DNA of 64,000 nucleotides from Thermoplasmata archaeon (GTDB lineage Archaea > Thermoplasmatota > Thermoplasmata > Lutacidiplasmatales > UBA184), in assembly GCA_022750115.1 (NCBI GenBank), contig JAKIWI010000002.1, positions 235,221 to 299,220 of the forward strand, written 5' to 3'. Below, piece after piece: positions 27,533 through 36,538 of the stretch. The position numbers and the translations under genes are program-made. The notes below the pieces were generated by a model, which had not been told where the DNA came from, did not search any database, and saw only the letters and a program-made list of their open reading frames with translations. Each line of letters starts with the position of its first letter. The first letter of the stretch is position 1.

Positions 27533-28954
27533 CTACGAGGCGGGCGCTCCGGCCACCGGACCGGAGGCGGCCGCGAGCGGGGCGAACCGGGCGAGGAAAT
27601 GACGCAGGCGCTCGGGCGCCTCCACCATTCGGACGCCCGTGATCGAGCTCCGACGCTCCCACACACGTCGAACGACGTCGGCGACGTAGGCCAAGTGGGC
27701 CGAGGAGTAGACGCGGCGCGGGATCGCGAGCCGCACGAGCTCGAGGGGAGCGTGCCCGTCGGAAGCGTCATCGCCGAACATCACGGCGCCGACCTCGACG
27801 GTGCGGACGGCGCCTTCCCGGTAGAGCTCGACGACGAGCGCCTGGCCCGGCAGGTCGACTGCCGGCAGGTTTGGAAGGAACCGCCTCACGTCGAGGTAGA
27901 TCCCATGCCCGCCGGGAGGGTGGACGAAGGGGATCCCCTCGGCTTCGAGGAGCGCGGCGAGGTAGCGCACCTGCCCGACCCGATGCGTGAGGTAGTCGAG
28001 CTCGCACGCCTCCTGGAGCCCGATCGAGGCGGCCTCGAGGTCCCGGCGGGCCAGACCACCGTAGGTCGGGAACCCCTCGAACAGGATCAGTTGCTCTTTC
28101 AGGCGGGCGGCGAGCGCACCATCCCGTGTCGCGACGAACCCGCCGATGTTGACGAGGCCGTCCTTCTTCGCGCTCATCGTCGCTCCCTCGGCGAGGTCGA
28201 ACATCGTCCGACCGATCTCGCGGATCGAGGTGCTGGCGAACGCCGGCTCCCGCTCCCGGATGAAGAACGCGTTCTCGGCCCATCGGCACATGTCGAAGTA
28301 CAGCGGAACGCCCGCGGCCCGGCAGACCTCGCGGACCTCGGTGAGGTTGGCGAGCGAGACGGGTTGCCCACCGCCGGTGTTGTTGGTGAGCGTGACCATC
28401 ACGACCGGCACCTCCCCCGGTGTCGCCTCCGTCAGGAGTCGCCGGAGACGGGGGACGTCGACGTTTCCCTTGAACGGATGCAGGCTCGCGAGGTCGTAGG
28501 CCTCGTCGATGGCGAGGTTCACCGCCTTGGCGCCGTTCCGCTCGATGTGCGCCTTCGTCGTGTCAAAGTGCATGTTGTTCGGGATCGTCGTCCCCGGACG
28601 CGCGAGGAGGCTGAACAGGAGGTTCTCGGCCGCGCGTCCCTGATGGGCCGGGATGACGTGCGGGAAGCCGGTGATCCCGCGCACCGTCTCCTCGAAATGA
28701 GTGAAGTTACGGCTCCCCGCGTAGGACTCATCGCCCACCATGAGCCCGGCCCACTGGCGGTCGCTCATCGCGGAGGTGCCCGAGTCGGTGAGCAGGTCGA
28801 TGTAGACCTCGTCCGAGCGGAGCTGGAACAGGTTGTAGCCGGAACGTCGGAGGGCGGCTTCCCGTTCCTCGATCGACGGCAGCCGGATCGACTCGACGAC
28901 CTTGACCTTGTACGGTTCGACCGGCGGCCGCGACTCGCGTGGAGTCGGCGCCAA
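27533..28954 (-). CDS. tnaA: Tryptophanase (beta-eliminating lyase)
   Basis: 473 residues, the usual length. PLP-dependent cleavage of L-tryptophan to indole, pyruvate and ammonia. MSAKKDGLVNIGG carries the PLP lysine (Lys264). YFDMCRWAENAFF and LTNNTGGGQPVSLANL are family motifs. Three positions that separate tryptophanase from tyrosine phenol-lyase favour tryptophanase: Asp131 in HFDTT (Thr in the lyase), Val388 in VEVG (Arg in the lyase) and His452 in LRHF (Phe in the lyase). These assignments rest on recalled alignments of the two enzymes. The TTG start has a TATA-like box 27 nt upstream, so the mRNA is probably leaderless. No transporter or leader peptide adjoins it. Cytoplasmic. Confidence 0.9.
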   Translation of the reverse strand: MAPTPRESRPPVEPYKVKVVESIRLPSIEEREAALRRSGYNLFQLRSDEVYIDLLTDSGTSAMSDRQWAGLMVGDESYAGSRNFTHFEETVRGITGFPHVIPAHQGRAAENLLFSLLARPGTTIPNNMHFDTTKAHIERNGAKAVNLAIDEAYDLASLHPFKGNVDVPRLRRLLTEATPGEVPVVMVTLTNNTGGGQPVSLANLTEVREVCRAAGVPLYFDMCRWAENAFFIREREPAFASTSIREIGRTMFDLAEGATMSAKKDGLVNIGGFVATRDGALAARLKEQLILFEGFPTYGGLARRDLEAASIGLQEACELDYLTHRVGQVRYLAALLEAEGIPFVHPPGGHGIYLDVRRFLPNLPAVDLPGQALVVELYREGAVRTVEVGAVMFGDDASDGHAPLELVRLAIPRRVYSSAHLAYVADVVRRVWERRSSITGVRMVEAPERLRHFLARFAPLAAASGPVAGAPAS

Positions 28955-28975
28955 CGGGTCGAGGACCGAGACCCG

Positions 28976-28986
28976 CGTTATAAACC
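28976..28986 (-). promoter_or_regulatory. TATA-like box for tnaA
   Basis: Read on the minus strand it is GGTTTATAACG, centred about 27 nt before the TTG start of tnaA. It lies directly after the stop codon of the upstream gene, so tnaA has its own promoter despite sharing direction with that gene. Confidence 0.6.
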
Positions 28987-29385
28987 TCAGTCCGCGCCCT
29001 CACGGCGCTTCGGCTTGCGGCGGGCTTTGGACTTCGACGCGGAGCTCGTGCGGCGCAAGGTCGGGCGGATGCGGGCCCGCCGTCCAACGGGCCGCGCCTT
29101 GAGCCGCACGACCGCCGGCTCCGCCATCGGGTTCGTGAGGACGAGCGTGTAGTCCCCGGGGCTCTCGGGGTCGAACAGGATCTTCGCGCGGCCGGCCAGC
29201 CGGACCCGCTGGACGATCGTGCCGGCGCGGTGGCCGAGCATTACGATGAAGCTGCGGCCGGGTCGCTCGTTCTCGAGCGCCATCTCGAACTCGCAGGCGC
29301 TCGAGTCGAGATGCACGTCGAGCCGGATCCCCCCGCCCGGCTCGAGCACGAGGAACTTCGGAAGGTCGCGGAGACCGATCGCCAA
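28987..29385 (-). CDS. Small beta-rich protein with basic C-terminal tail, unknown
   Basis: 132 residues, no signal peptide. The first 95 residues alternate hydrophobic strands (RLDVHLDS, FIVMLGHRAG, AKILFDPESPGDYTLVLTNP), suggesting one beta-sandwich. The last 37 are very rich in Lys and Arg, as if to bind nucleic acid or a membrane. No family is recognised. The TTG start is uncertain: a TATA-like TGATTACG near 29401 is only 16 nt upstream, and a GTG at 29349 is an alternative. It is upstream of tnaA on the same strand. Confidence 0.55.
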   Translation of the reverse strand: MAIGLRDLPKFLVLEPGGGIRLDVHLDSSACEFEMALENERPGRSFIVMLGHRAGTIVQRVRLAGRAKILFDPESPGDYTLVLTNPMAEPAVVRLKARPVGRRARIRPTLRRTSSASKSKARRKPKRREGAD

Positions 29386-29460
29386 ACTTGCTCCAACGTA
29401 ATCACTTCGTCAAAGCAGAAAACCCTTGACCGTCGGTTCCGCACCGTTCCCAGCGCGGAC

Positions 29461-29469
29461 GTTATCAGG
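29461..29469 (+). promoter_or_regulatory. TATA-like box for the OsmC-family gene
   Basis: GTTATCAGG is centred about 27 nt before the ATG at 29491, which fixes that ATG as the start although the frame is open further upstream. Confidence 0.55.
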
Positions 29470-29490
29470 CACGACAGTTCGTCGCGGCCG

Positions 29491-29931
29491 ATGGCGGCAG
29501 TTCGTACGGCGGAGGCGGTCTGGGAACACGACCTGGCAAAGGGAAGCGGGCGCGTGAAGGGCCTGAGCGGAGCGCTTCCGGAGATGCCCGTCAGCTGGGC
29601 CGCGCGGACCGAGATGGCGTCCGGCGGCAAGACGAGCCCCGAGGAGCTCCTCGCGGCGGCGCACGCCAGCTGCTTTTCGATGGCCCTCGCGGCCGGCCTC
29701 GGCCGCGGCGGAACCCCGCCGGAGCGCCTCTCCGTCTCGGCGAGCGTGACGTTCGACAAGGTCGGGGACGCCTGGAAGGTCACGACGAGCAAGCTCGTCG
29801 TGCACGGCAAGGTCCCGGGCTCGACGCAGGAGATGTTCGCCGCCGCCGCGAAAGCGGCGAGCGAAGGTTGCCCGATCTCGGGCGCCCTCCACGGCAACGT
29901 CGCGATCAGCGTCGAGGCGAAGCTCGACTAG
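29491..29931 (+). CDS. OsmC/Ohr-family peroxidase
   Basis: 146 residues, typical for OsmC. The two catalytic cysteines are visible: Cys61 in AAHASCFSMAL and Cys127 in SEGCPISGAL. EMASGGKTSPEELLAAAHA is the characteristic segment before the first Cys. OsmC proteins reduce organic hydroperoxides using a dithiol partner in the cytoplasm. The ATG is chosen over the open frame further upstream because of the TATA-like box 27 nt before it and because the longer frame adds residues foreign to the family. It converges with the HtrA-like gene. Confidence 0.92.
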   Translation: MAAVRTAEAVWEHDLAKGSGRVKGLSGALPEMPVSWAARTEMASGGKTSPEELLAAAHASCFSMALAAGLGRGGTPPERLSVSASVTFDKVGDAWKVTTSKLVVHGKVPGSTQEMFAAAAKAASEGCPISGALHGNVAISVEAKLD

Positions 29932-29961
29932 GACCGACGCCGCCCGGTCCGATCGACCGGG

Positions 29962-30927
29962 TCAGCTCTGCGGCGCGGAAGCGGCCGCGGAGCCCGCGGG
30001 AGCCGGTCCTTCGGTGACGCGGACGACGGTCCGGACCTCGCTGCTCCCGCGCACCAGCACGACGTCGACGGCCCCGCCGATCGGCACCTGACTGAGCGCG
30101 ACCAAGAGGTCCCGGAGCTGGGCGATCGCTTTCGGCCCGATGCGGACGACGATGTCCCCGGCCCGCACGCCGGCGAGTCCCGCCGGTCCGCCGTCGACCA
30201 CTTCGACGACCATCACGCCCGTGGGCTTCGCACCCGGTCCATCGCCATCGAGCCGCGTGACGGCCTGGATGCCGAGCCACGGCCGGACGACGCGTCCGCG
30301 CTCGAGAAGCTGGTCGACGACCCACCGCGTCGTGTTCGAGGGGATCGCAAATCCGACGCCTTGCGCGAACGGGACGATCGCCGTGTTCACGCCGATCACC
30401 CTTCCGTTGAGGTCGGCGAGGGGGCCCCCGCTGTTGCCGGGGTTGATCGCGGCGTCCGTCTGGACGAGTCCCTCCAGCACGTGGGTCGCCCACGGGAGTG
30501 GGCGACCGACGGCGCTGACCACGCCCAGCGAAACGGACGGGGAACCCGGGAGTCCCAGCGAGTTGCCGATCGCAAGGGCGAATTGGCCGACGCGGAGCCG
30601 GTCGGAATCGGCGAACGTCACGGCGGGCGGTCCCTTTCGGACGACCCGGAGCAGCGCGAGGTCGGTCAGCGGGTCGACGCCGACCAGTTCCCCCGAGACG
30701 ACCGCCCCGTCCGCGAACGTGACGGTGATCTGACCGGGTTCCTTGACCACGTGGTAGTTCGTGACGACGTGGCCCCGGTCGTCCACCACGAACCCGGTCC
30801 CGGAGGCGACCTCTTCGCCCATCCGCCGGTGGCGGCGGCGTTCCGTCGAGCGGAGCACGCGAACCACGCTCGGCGTGAGCGCCGCCACGGCGGCGACGAG
30901 CTCCTCCTGCTGGGCCGCGAGCGCCAA
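29962..30927 (-). CDS. HtrA-like serine protease with PDZ domain, no signal peptide
   Basis: 321 residues. The catalytic triad is intact: His59 in TNYHVV, Asp89 in PLTDLALL, Ser166 in NPGNSGGPL. One PDZ domain covers about residues 215-310 (GLAGVRAGDIVVRIG). DegP/HtrA proteins degrade misfolded proteins; most are exported, but this one has no signal segment before the protease domain and so should be cytoplasmic unless the start is wrong. The TTG used is the only plausible start near the domain. The gene lies downstream of an 82-codon gene on the same strand; between them is a 28-codon Pro-rich frame starting at 31032 that could be a short coupled ORF. Confidence 0.88.
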   Translation of the reverse strand: MALAAQQEELVAAVAALTPSVVRVLRSTERRRHRRMGEEVASGTGFVVDDRGHVVTNYHVVKEPGQITVTFADGAVVSGELVGVDPLTDLALLRVVRKGPPAVTFADSDRLRVGQFALAIGNSLGLPGSPSVSLGVVSAVGRPLPWATHVLEGLVQTDAAINPGNSGGPLADLNGRVIGVNTAIVPFAQGVGFAIPSNTTRWVVDQLLERGRVVRPWLGIQAVTRLDGDGPGAKPTGVMVVEVVDGGPAGLAGVRAGDIVVRIGPKAIAQLRDLLVALSQVPIGGAVDVVLVRGSSEVRTVVRVTEGPAPAGSAAASAPQS

Positions 30928-31038
30928 GGTTTCGAGATCGGCTCGCCTACCGGCCGGGCCACGGAAAAGGTACCCCCGGAGACGGCGTCGGTTGCGGCGC
31001 CGGCTCCGGGGTCGTCGGGAACGGCAGGTCCATCGTCC

Positions 31039-31287
31039 CTACTGGGCGAGCAGGGCGTCGAGCTTCGCCCGGATCTCCGCCTCGTTCTTGCTCCCTTGGC
31101 GTCCGCCTTCCCAGCGGGCGTCGACGAGCTTGACGAGAAGGTCGGCGAGCTCGTCCATCCACGGCCCTTCCTTCGCGTCGAATCGCTTCTTGATCTTGTC
31201 ACGGAGGAGCTCGTTGTACGCCTTGTACGCGCTCCACACCCACGGTCCGTAGCTCGGCCCTTCGTCGGATCCTTCGTCGTGCGTCAT
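31039..31287 (-). CDS. Small helical protein, unknown
   Basis: 82 residues, acidic at the N-terminus (THDEGSDEG), then an amphipathic helical body with YKAYNELLRDKIKKRF and MDELADLLVKLVDARW. There is no signal peptide and no recognised family. The ATG has an AGG-type weak ribosome site upstream and a TATA-like CTCAATATCC about 55 nt upstream, so it probably heads an operon with the HtrA-like protease. It may be a partner or substrate of the protease; that is only inferred from position. Confidence 0.6.
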   Translation of the reverse strand: MTHDEGSDEGPSYGPWVWSAYKAYNELLRDKIKKRFDAKEGPWMDELADLLVKLVDARWEGGRQGSKNEAEIRAKLDALLAQ

Positions 31288-31337
31288 GTTGTTTTCCTGC
31301 GCCGGACTTGCCAGCGAAGATCCTCACCGCTCGGAGG

Positions 31338-31347
31338 GGATATTGAG
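31338..31347 (-). promoter_or_regulatory. TATA-like box for the 82-aa gene and HtrA-like protease
   Basis: Minus-strand CTCAATATCC is centred about 55 nt before the ATG at 31287, predicting a leader of about 28 nt. Confidence 0.4.
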
Positions 31348-31520
31348 CGGACAACGCCGGCTCCAGTCACACCCTGCTCGGCCGAGACCGGGAGTCGCCG
31401 CCCGGACGAGCACGCTCCGCGGAGGGGCTCTCCACCCCCCGCACGGTCGCGAGAACGGGAGTCGTCGTCGAGGCCGGCAACCAGCGGGGAGGCTTCCCCA
31501 CGGCTGAGACGAGAGAGGGG

Positions 31521-31528
31521 AGTTAATG
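31521..31528 (+). promoter_or_regulatory. TATA-like box for the 842-aa kelch gene
   Basis: AGTTAATG is centred about 31 nt before the ATG at 31557, slightly longer than the usual spacing, but it is the only A/T-rich patch there. Confidence 0.45.
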
Positions 31529-31556
31529 AGGGGACCCGGCTCCGCTATCCGCACCC

Positions 31557-34085
31557 ATGCGGACGAGGTGGGGTCTCGGTCTCCTCGCAATCCTCGCCGT
31601 TGCGGCGCTTTTGATCGTGCCGGCCGCGAGCGCGTCCTACCGCATCTCGGCGGCCAGCCCGTCGCTCCCGTCCGCTCCGACCTCGGTCGCGACGGGAGCG
31701 CAACTCCTCGCGGGCGCCCAGGCGTCCCTCCAAGCCCGAGCCCTGAACGCGAGCGCTCCGTCGGGATGGACGAACGTTACACCGGCGGGCGGTCCGGGTG
31801 CACGGACTCATGCGGATCTCGTCTACGATGCGGCGATGGGGGCTGTGCTGCTGTTCGGTGGCCGGTCGTCGGTATTCCTCAACGACACGTGGACCTACTC
31901 GGCCGGCCACTGGACTCCGTTGCACGGTCCTCGCGCTCCGGGCCCGCGCCAGGCCGCGGCGATGGCCTACGACGACGCGACGGGGACCGTCCTCCTGTTC
32001 GGCGGGTTCAACGGCGGCTACCTGGCGGACACCTGGTCGTTCGCGCAGGGCAACTGGACGCGCTTGCATCCGGCGACGAGCCCGGCGGCGCGCGCCGACG
32101 CGGGGATCGCCTTCGACCCGAAGACCGGGTCGGTGATCCTGTTCGGCGGCGCCTCTCCTTCGCTGCGGAACGATACGTGGCAGTTCTTCGGCGGCACATG
32201 GTCCTCGATCGCCAGCGCCCATGCCCCCTCGCCGCGGTCCGACCTGACGCTCGTCGAGGATCCCGAGGCGGGCGGCGTCGTCCTGTTCGGCGGCGAGGCA
32301 ACGCGCTCCCAGAACGACACGTGGCTGTTGCAGGCGGGCTCCTGGGCGAACCTCTCGGGCGCCGTCGCGCCGTCGCCGCGCTCCGGCTCGGTGGCGAGCT
32401 ACGACTCCGTCGACGGGTACGTCGTGCTGTTCGGCGGTGCGACCGGACCTTCGGCGAACCAGACCTGGCAGTTCCGCGCCCACGTTTGGACCGAGTTGTT
32501 CCCCCCGCAAGCTCCTCCGACCCGATCCTTCGCCGGCGCCGCATTCGACCCCGTCGCGGGCGCGGCGTTGCTGTTCGGCGGCGGCACGGGGGCGAACACG
32601 TTCTCGGACCTCTGGGCCTACCGCGCCGCGCCGGCGACCTTCTCCTGGCTCAACGTGACGACGGCGAACGCGCCCGCCGCGCGCACCCAGGCCGCGTTTG
32701 CCTACGACCCCGCCGACGGCTACGTGCTCCTCTTCGGCGGCGAGAACCACCAGGCGAACAACGCGTCCGTCCCGTTCTTCCACGACACCTGGAGCTATCG
32801 CGGCGGGGTCTGGGCGAAGCTCCTCGTCGGAACCTCCCCCTCGGCCCGCCGCGGCGCGATGATGGAGTATGACCCGCACCTCGGCGCGATGGTCCTGTTC
32901 GGTGGCTCGAACACCACGAGCTACCTGAACGACACGTGGAAGTTCCGCGGGGGGACGTGGACGCACCTCGTCACCTCCATCGCCCCCCCTCCGCGCCGGA
33001 GCGGTTCCTTCGCCTGGGATCCCTCGACCGCCTCGATGGTGCTGTACGGGGGCCACAACGGCACGGGCGGCGGCCGCAATGGATGGTACGGCATCTACAA
33101 CGACACCTGGGAGTACCGCTCGACCGGTTGGACTCGGGTGAGCGGCTCCCCGTCCCCCGAGCCGCGCGCCGAAGCGCTGCTCGCCTACGACCCGACCGAG
33201 GCGCAGTTGGTACTGTTCGGAGGATACGAGCAGAACCACTCGCACCCGTGGGAGGAGGAGCTGAACAGCACGTGGACGTTCCATGACGGCCGCTGGACGA
33301 ACCTGACCGCCCTCCTCGGGGGCCGGGCTCCTCTGCACCGGGACGGAGCTGGGTTCGTGTACGACCCGGCGGCGGGCGCCCTCTATCTGTTCGGGGGCGA
33401 CGACAACACGCCGAACCCGATCAACACGACGTGGACGTTCGCGTTCGACCGATGGACCGAGGTCTGCAACTGCCACGCGACGCTCTGGACGGCGGACCAT
33501 GCGACCTACGACGCGGCCGACGGCTACATCGTGACGCCGGCGGGCCACGCGGCGCTCCTCTCCACCGTGATCTTCGCTCCCCTGGCGTTCGTGAGCGCAT
33601 CGGCGACGCCGAACCCGGTCGACGCCAACCACACCACGTTCCTGACGGCGTGGTCGGGAGGGGGTTCGGGTCCGCTGTCGATCGCCTGGGATCTCGGCGG
33701 CGGCCGTCTCGCTTCGGGGACCGGCGTGTCCGCGGTGTTCTCCCTGCCGGGCTCCGTCCGAGTGACGGTCTGGGCGAACGGCTCGGGCGTCGGCGTCGTC
33801 GCCGCGAATCTCACCATCACGGTCGATCCAGCTCTCGGCGCGGCGCTCCGGGTCACTCCGAAACACGTCTCCCTCGGTTCGCCCATCACAGCGAATGCCT
33901 CGTACTCGGGTGGGACCGGCCCGTATTCTTGGTCGTTCTCGGGGCTTCCGGCGGGATGCCCGCCGCCCTCGACCCTCGTCTTTTCGTGCACCCCGAGCGC
34001 GACCGGGAATTTCACGATCGATTTCCGGGTCGTCGATGCGACCGGCGCCAATGCGAGCGCGTCCGCGACCGTAACGGTCAGCTAG
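31557..34085 (+). CDS. Kelch-repeat secreted protein lacking a C-terminal anchor
   Basis: 842 residues. A signal segment covers about residues 5-25 (LGLLAILAVAALLIVP). About eleven kelch blades fill residues 60-660, each with YD---G-V-LFGG and a following N-x-T-W (NDTW, NQTW, NSTW, NTTW) in most blades. Two Ig-like units follow (ISYSGGTGPYSW-type, ending FSCTPSATGNF). The protein stops at SATVTVS with no membrane helix, unlike its close paralogue at 36716, which continues into an anchor. Only 16 bases separate its stop from the stop of the convergent glycosidase-like gene, so the anchor has been lost rather than missed. It is probably released, or held by another surface protein. Confidence 0.88.
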   Translation: MRTRWGLGLLAILAVAALLIVPAASASYRISAASPSLPSAPTSVATGAQLLAGAQASLQARALNASAPSGWTNVTPAGGPGARTHADLVYDAAMGAVLLFGGRSSVFLNDTWTYSAGHWTPLHGPRAPGPRQAAAMAYDDATGTVLLFGGFNGGYLADTWSFAQGNWTRLHPATSPAARADAGIAFDPKTGSVILFGGASPSLRNDTWQFFGGTWSSIASAHAPSPRSDLTLVEDPEAGGVVLFGGEATRSQNDTWLLQAGSWANLSGAVAPSPRSGSVASYDSVDGYVVLFGGATGPSANQTWQFRAHVWTELFPPQAPPTRSFAGAAFDPVAGAALLFGGGTGANTFSDLWAYRAAPATFSWLNVTTANAPAARTQAAFAYDPADGYVLLFGGENHQANNASVPFFHDTWSYRGGVWAKLLVGTSPSARRGAMMEYDPHLGAMVLFGGSNTTSYLNDTWKFRGGTWTHLVTSIAPPPRRSGSFAWDPSTASMVLYGGHNGTGGGRNGWYGIYNDTWEYRSTGWTRVSGSPSPEPRAEALLAYDPTEAQLVLFGGYEQNHSHPWEEELNSTWTFHDGRWTNLTALLGGRAPLHRDGAGFVYDPAAGALYLFGGDDNTPNPINTTWTFAFDRWTEVCNCHATLWTADHATYDAADGYIVTPAGHAALLSTVIFAPLAFVSASATPNPVDANHTTFLTAWSGGGSGPLSIAWDLGGGRLASGTGVSAVFSLPGSVRVTVWANGSGVGVVAANLTITVDPALGAALRVTPKHVSLGSPITANASYSGGTGPYSWSFSGLPAGCPPPSTLVFSCTPSATGNFTIDFRVVDATGANASASATVTVS

Positions 34086-34101
34086 TTCCCGGAGAGCGAC
34101 G

Positions 34102-36492
34102 TCACCGACGGGCCGCGCGCGCCCGGGCGCGGACCTTCGCCGAGCGACGGGCGGTCGAGAGGCTCGACGGTCGGTGGACCGGCGGGGGATCCGGCGTGCC
34201 GCGCCACACGGCCACGCTTCCCACCGCACCGAGTAGGCCGAGCCCGCTGCCCGCGATCAGGTCCGGCAGCGACACGCGATGTTGGGTCGAGCCAAGCCCG
34301 GACGCCGGACTGAGCGAGTCCGACGTGCCCACGACCTTGGTTCCGCCCTTCGGGGCGAATCCGCCGGGATGGGAGGTGCCGGGAGTCCCGCCGATCGGCG
34401 GGGTGGAGTTCGCCGTCGTGTTGTTTCCGTCGCCGGACCCCGTATCGTTCCCCGAGTCGTTCGTGCCGGTCTGATTCGTCCCGTTCGTCGCGGAGGCGTT
34501 CTCCGTGACGAGGGCGACCCCGTATCCGCCGAGGTGGACGACGTTGCTCGGACCGGGGACGGTCGCCAACGACGAGCGGTCCAGTTCCACGACGTGGGTG
34601 ACCGGGTCCGCCGTCTCGACATAGGAGCGGTTGTCCAGGATCTCGACGGAGCGGACCGTCATGTTGCGCCCCGCCACGCTCACCGGGATCGTCACCGGCA
34701 ACGCCGCGCGGTTGACCAGAAGGACATGGACCGTCGAGGCGTTCCCGGTCGCAAGGGAGCCGACGACGCCGGTGGCGTCCGTGTCGACCGCGAGCGGCGT
34801 GGCACCGGCCGGCGTTGCGCTCGCCCAAAGCGAGAGAGCCCAGTACGGCGCGTAGCGGGTGTCGTTGTCGCTCGTCCCCTCGCTCGTCAGCCCGAACCCC
34901 CAGCCGCCGATCGGCTGGGTCACGGTGGCGTTCTGCTGGAGCGCGGACGTGAGCGTGAAGTAGACGAAATCGGAGACGTTCTGCGCCGAGGCGTTGAGAA
35001 GCGTCGAGACCAGCCAGGCCGCGCCGAGGAGCGTCTGCTGGCGGGGGTCCGACCCGGTCGCGGCGTTGCCCGGGCTCCCGCCGACCCCGTTCAGGTTCGA
35101 CTCCGTCACCAGGACGGGAACGTGGTTCCCTGTCGCGTTGAACCAGTCGGACGCCGCGACCGACGGAGGCAGGAAGTTCAGGTCGGAGATGCTCGCCGTC
35201 GCGTGGAACAGGCTTGCGTCGGCCGTACCGGTTCCCGGCTCGGTGCCCGGGGCGCAGTAGCTGTTGTTGACGACGCAGATGCCGGCCGCGGGATAGTAAT
35301 GGAACGAGAGGTAGCCGACCCCCTGGGTCTGGGCCGCGAACTCCGCGGCGTAGGTCCGGTTCGTCATCACGTCGGAGCCGACGAGGGCGGTCGGGTCGTA
35401 GGCGTGGATCGTGTGGGCGGCGAGGTTGAACAGGGCGATGTAACGCCCGACGATCGTCGCGTTCACGAGGGGCATCTCGTTGCCGAAGTTCCAGTACCGG
35501 ACCGGTTCGTGGCTCGATGTCGTGTGGTTCAGGACCGCGTCGAGGTAGGAGACGAGGGCCGCGTTCGTCGGGAAGTAGCCGGTCGAGCCGGCGAACGGTA
35601 CCATGAGGCTTTGGTCGAGCGGCATCCCGCCCGGCAGGATGTTGCCATCGCCCCACGAGCCGGCAGGGAGCGACACGAGGAGGTGCGCGCCGAGGCTGCC
35701 CGCGAGCCCGGCGGCGGCGTCGAACCCGGTGAAGTTGAACCTCGGAACGCCCGTCGCGGAGTTCCAGCTCGCCTGGGTCCCGATCGACGCGATGCCGACT
35801 CGAACGACGTCGAGACCCAGGGGGGCGGCGAGGGAGCGGTAGTCCGGATCCGTTACGACCGCGAGCCCACCGGCGAGCCCCGGCCCCTGGAGAAAGACGC
35901 CGGCTTCCGTCGGCCGGGCCGGTGCGGGAGCATTGGCGTGGACCGTGACGGGGAGAATCGGCTCGCTGGTCCCGACGACCTGGTAGAGGTCGGGCATGAC
36001 GGTCGTTTGCCGGGTGAGCGTGCCGTACTGGAGGTTCTCGGTCCAGTTCGCGGTGTCGTTCCCGCCGTTCCGCCAGACCGACCACTGCCAGAGCGAGAGG
36101 GTCGGGAGGTTGTCCGAACCGCCCGGGATCTGGTCGGGGAACGCCCAGTTCGGAACCGGGTTCGTCACGAGCCGCACGTTCACGCCGGGGAACACGCTAT
36201 TGGCGTCCAGGACGATCCAGTAGCTCCGGCCGTGCGCCGATGCCTCACCCGAGCTCGTGGAGTCCGAGATGTTCGCGAACTGCCCTGCGCCGAGCGAAAA
36301 ACTCCCCGACGTCCCGTCCGTCAGAAGGAGGTCGTCGATCACGCCCCCACGCGCCGCCGTCGTGACGGACGCCGGGTGAGCCGGAGCGCTCGACGGCGCC
36401 CCTGGGTGCTCGGAGAACGCCACCCCGCTCGCCAGCACCACGAGGAGAACCCCAACGGCGATGAGCCATCGGGGGAACAACATCGGTGTCAC
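34102..36492 (-). CDS. Glycosidase-like (clan GH-A type) surface protein, C-terminally anchored
   Basis: 796 residues from GTG; an ATG three codons later (36483) is an alternative. Residues about 9-24 form a signal segment. A TIM-barrel glycosidase is suggested by RYWNFGNEMPL, with Glu339 as acid/base, and by PVLVTESNLNG, with Glu464 as nucleophile; these positions and spacing fit clan GH-A families such as GH39, GH51 or GH79, but the exact family is not clear. LSFHYYPAAGICV lies between them. A Thr/Asn/Gly-rich linker leads to a C-terminal helix (LIAGSGLGLLGAVGSVAVW) and basic tail. It should cleave an extracellular glycan. The paralogue at 39641 lacks the anchor. Convergent with the kelch gene, 16 nt apart. 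Confidence 0.78.
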   Translation of the reverse strand: MTPMLFPRWLIAVGVLLVVLASGVAFSEHPGAPSSAPAHPASVTTAARGGVIDDLLLTDGTSGSFSLGAGQFANISDSTSSGEASAHGRSYWIVLDANSVFPGVNVRLVTNPVPNWAFPDQIPGGSDNLPTLSLWQWSVWRNGGNDTANWTENLQYGTLTRQTTVMPDLYQVVGTSEPILPVTVHANAPAPARPTEAGVFLQGPGLAGGLAVVTDPDYRSLAAPLGLDVVRVGIASIGTQASWNSATGVPRFNFTGFDAAAGLAGSLGAHLLVSLPAGSWGDGNILPGGMPLDQSLMVPFAGSTGYFPTNAALVSYLDAVLNHTTSSHEPVRYWNFGNEMPLVNATIVGRYIALFNLAAHTIHAYDPTALVGSDVMTNRTYAAEFAAQTQGVGYLSFHYYPAAGICVVNNSYCAPGTEPGTGTADASLFHATASISDLNFLPPSVAASDWFNATGNHVPVLVTESNLNGVGGSPGNAATGSDPRQQTLLGAAWLVSTLLNASAQNVSDFVYFTLTSALQQNATVTQPIGGWGFGLTSEGTSDNDTRYAPYWALSLWASATPAGATPLAVDTDATGVVGSLATGNASTVHVLLVNRAALPVTIPVSVAGRNMTVRSVEILDNRSYVETADPVTHVVELDRSSLATVPGPSNVVHLGGYGVALVTENASATNGTNQTGTNDSGNDTGSGDGNNTTANSTPPIGGTPGTSHPGGFAPKGGTKVVGTSDSLSPASGLGSTQHRVSLPDLIAGSGLGLLGAVGSVAVWRGTPDPPPVHRPSSLSTARRSAKVRARARAARR

Positions 36493-36538
36493 GAATCCAA
36501 AGACCGACCTCGGGTGCGCCCGGGGTGAGCCTCAGCGT

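Noticed and set aside
27533-28954. Tyrosine phenol-lyase instead of tryptophanase
   Set aside because: The three selectivity positions (Asp131, Val388, His452) follow tryptophanase. Some flanking motifs such as LVNIGG look lyase-like, so the call is not absolute.
30947-31032. 28-codon Pro-rich frame between the 82-residue gene and the HtrA-like gene
   Set aside because: It is short and of low complexity, and is recorded only as a possible remnant or frameshifted N-terminus of the protease.
31557-34085. Periodic repeats that could look like a CRISPR array or tandem DNA repeat
   Set aside because: The periodicity comes from kelch blades in a continuous reading frame. The units diverge in sequence and have no constant spacers.
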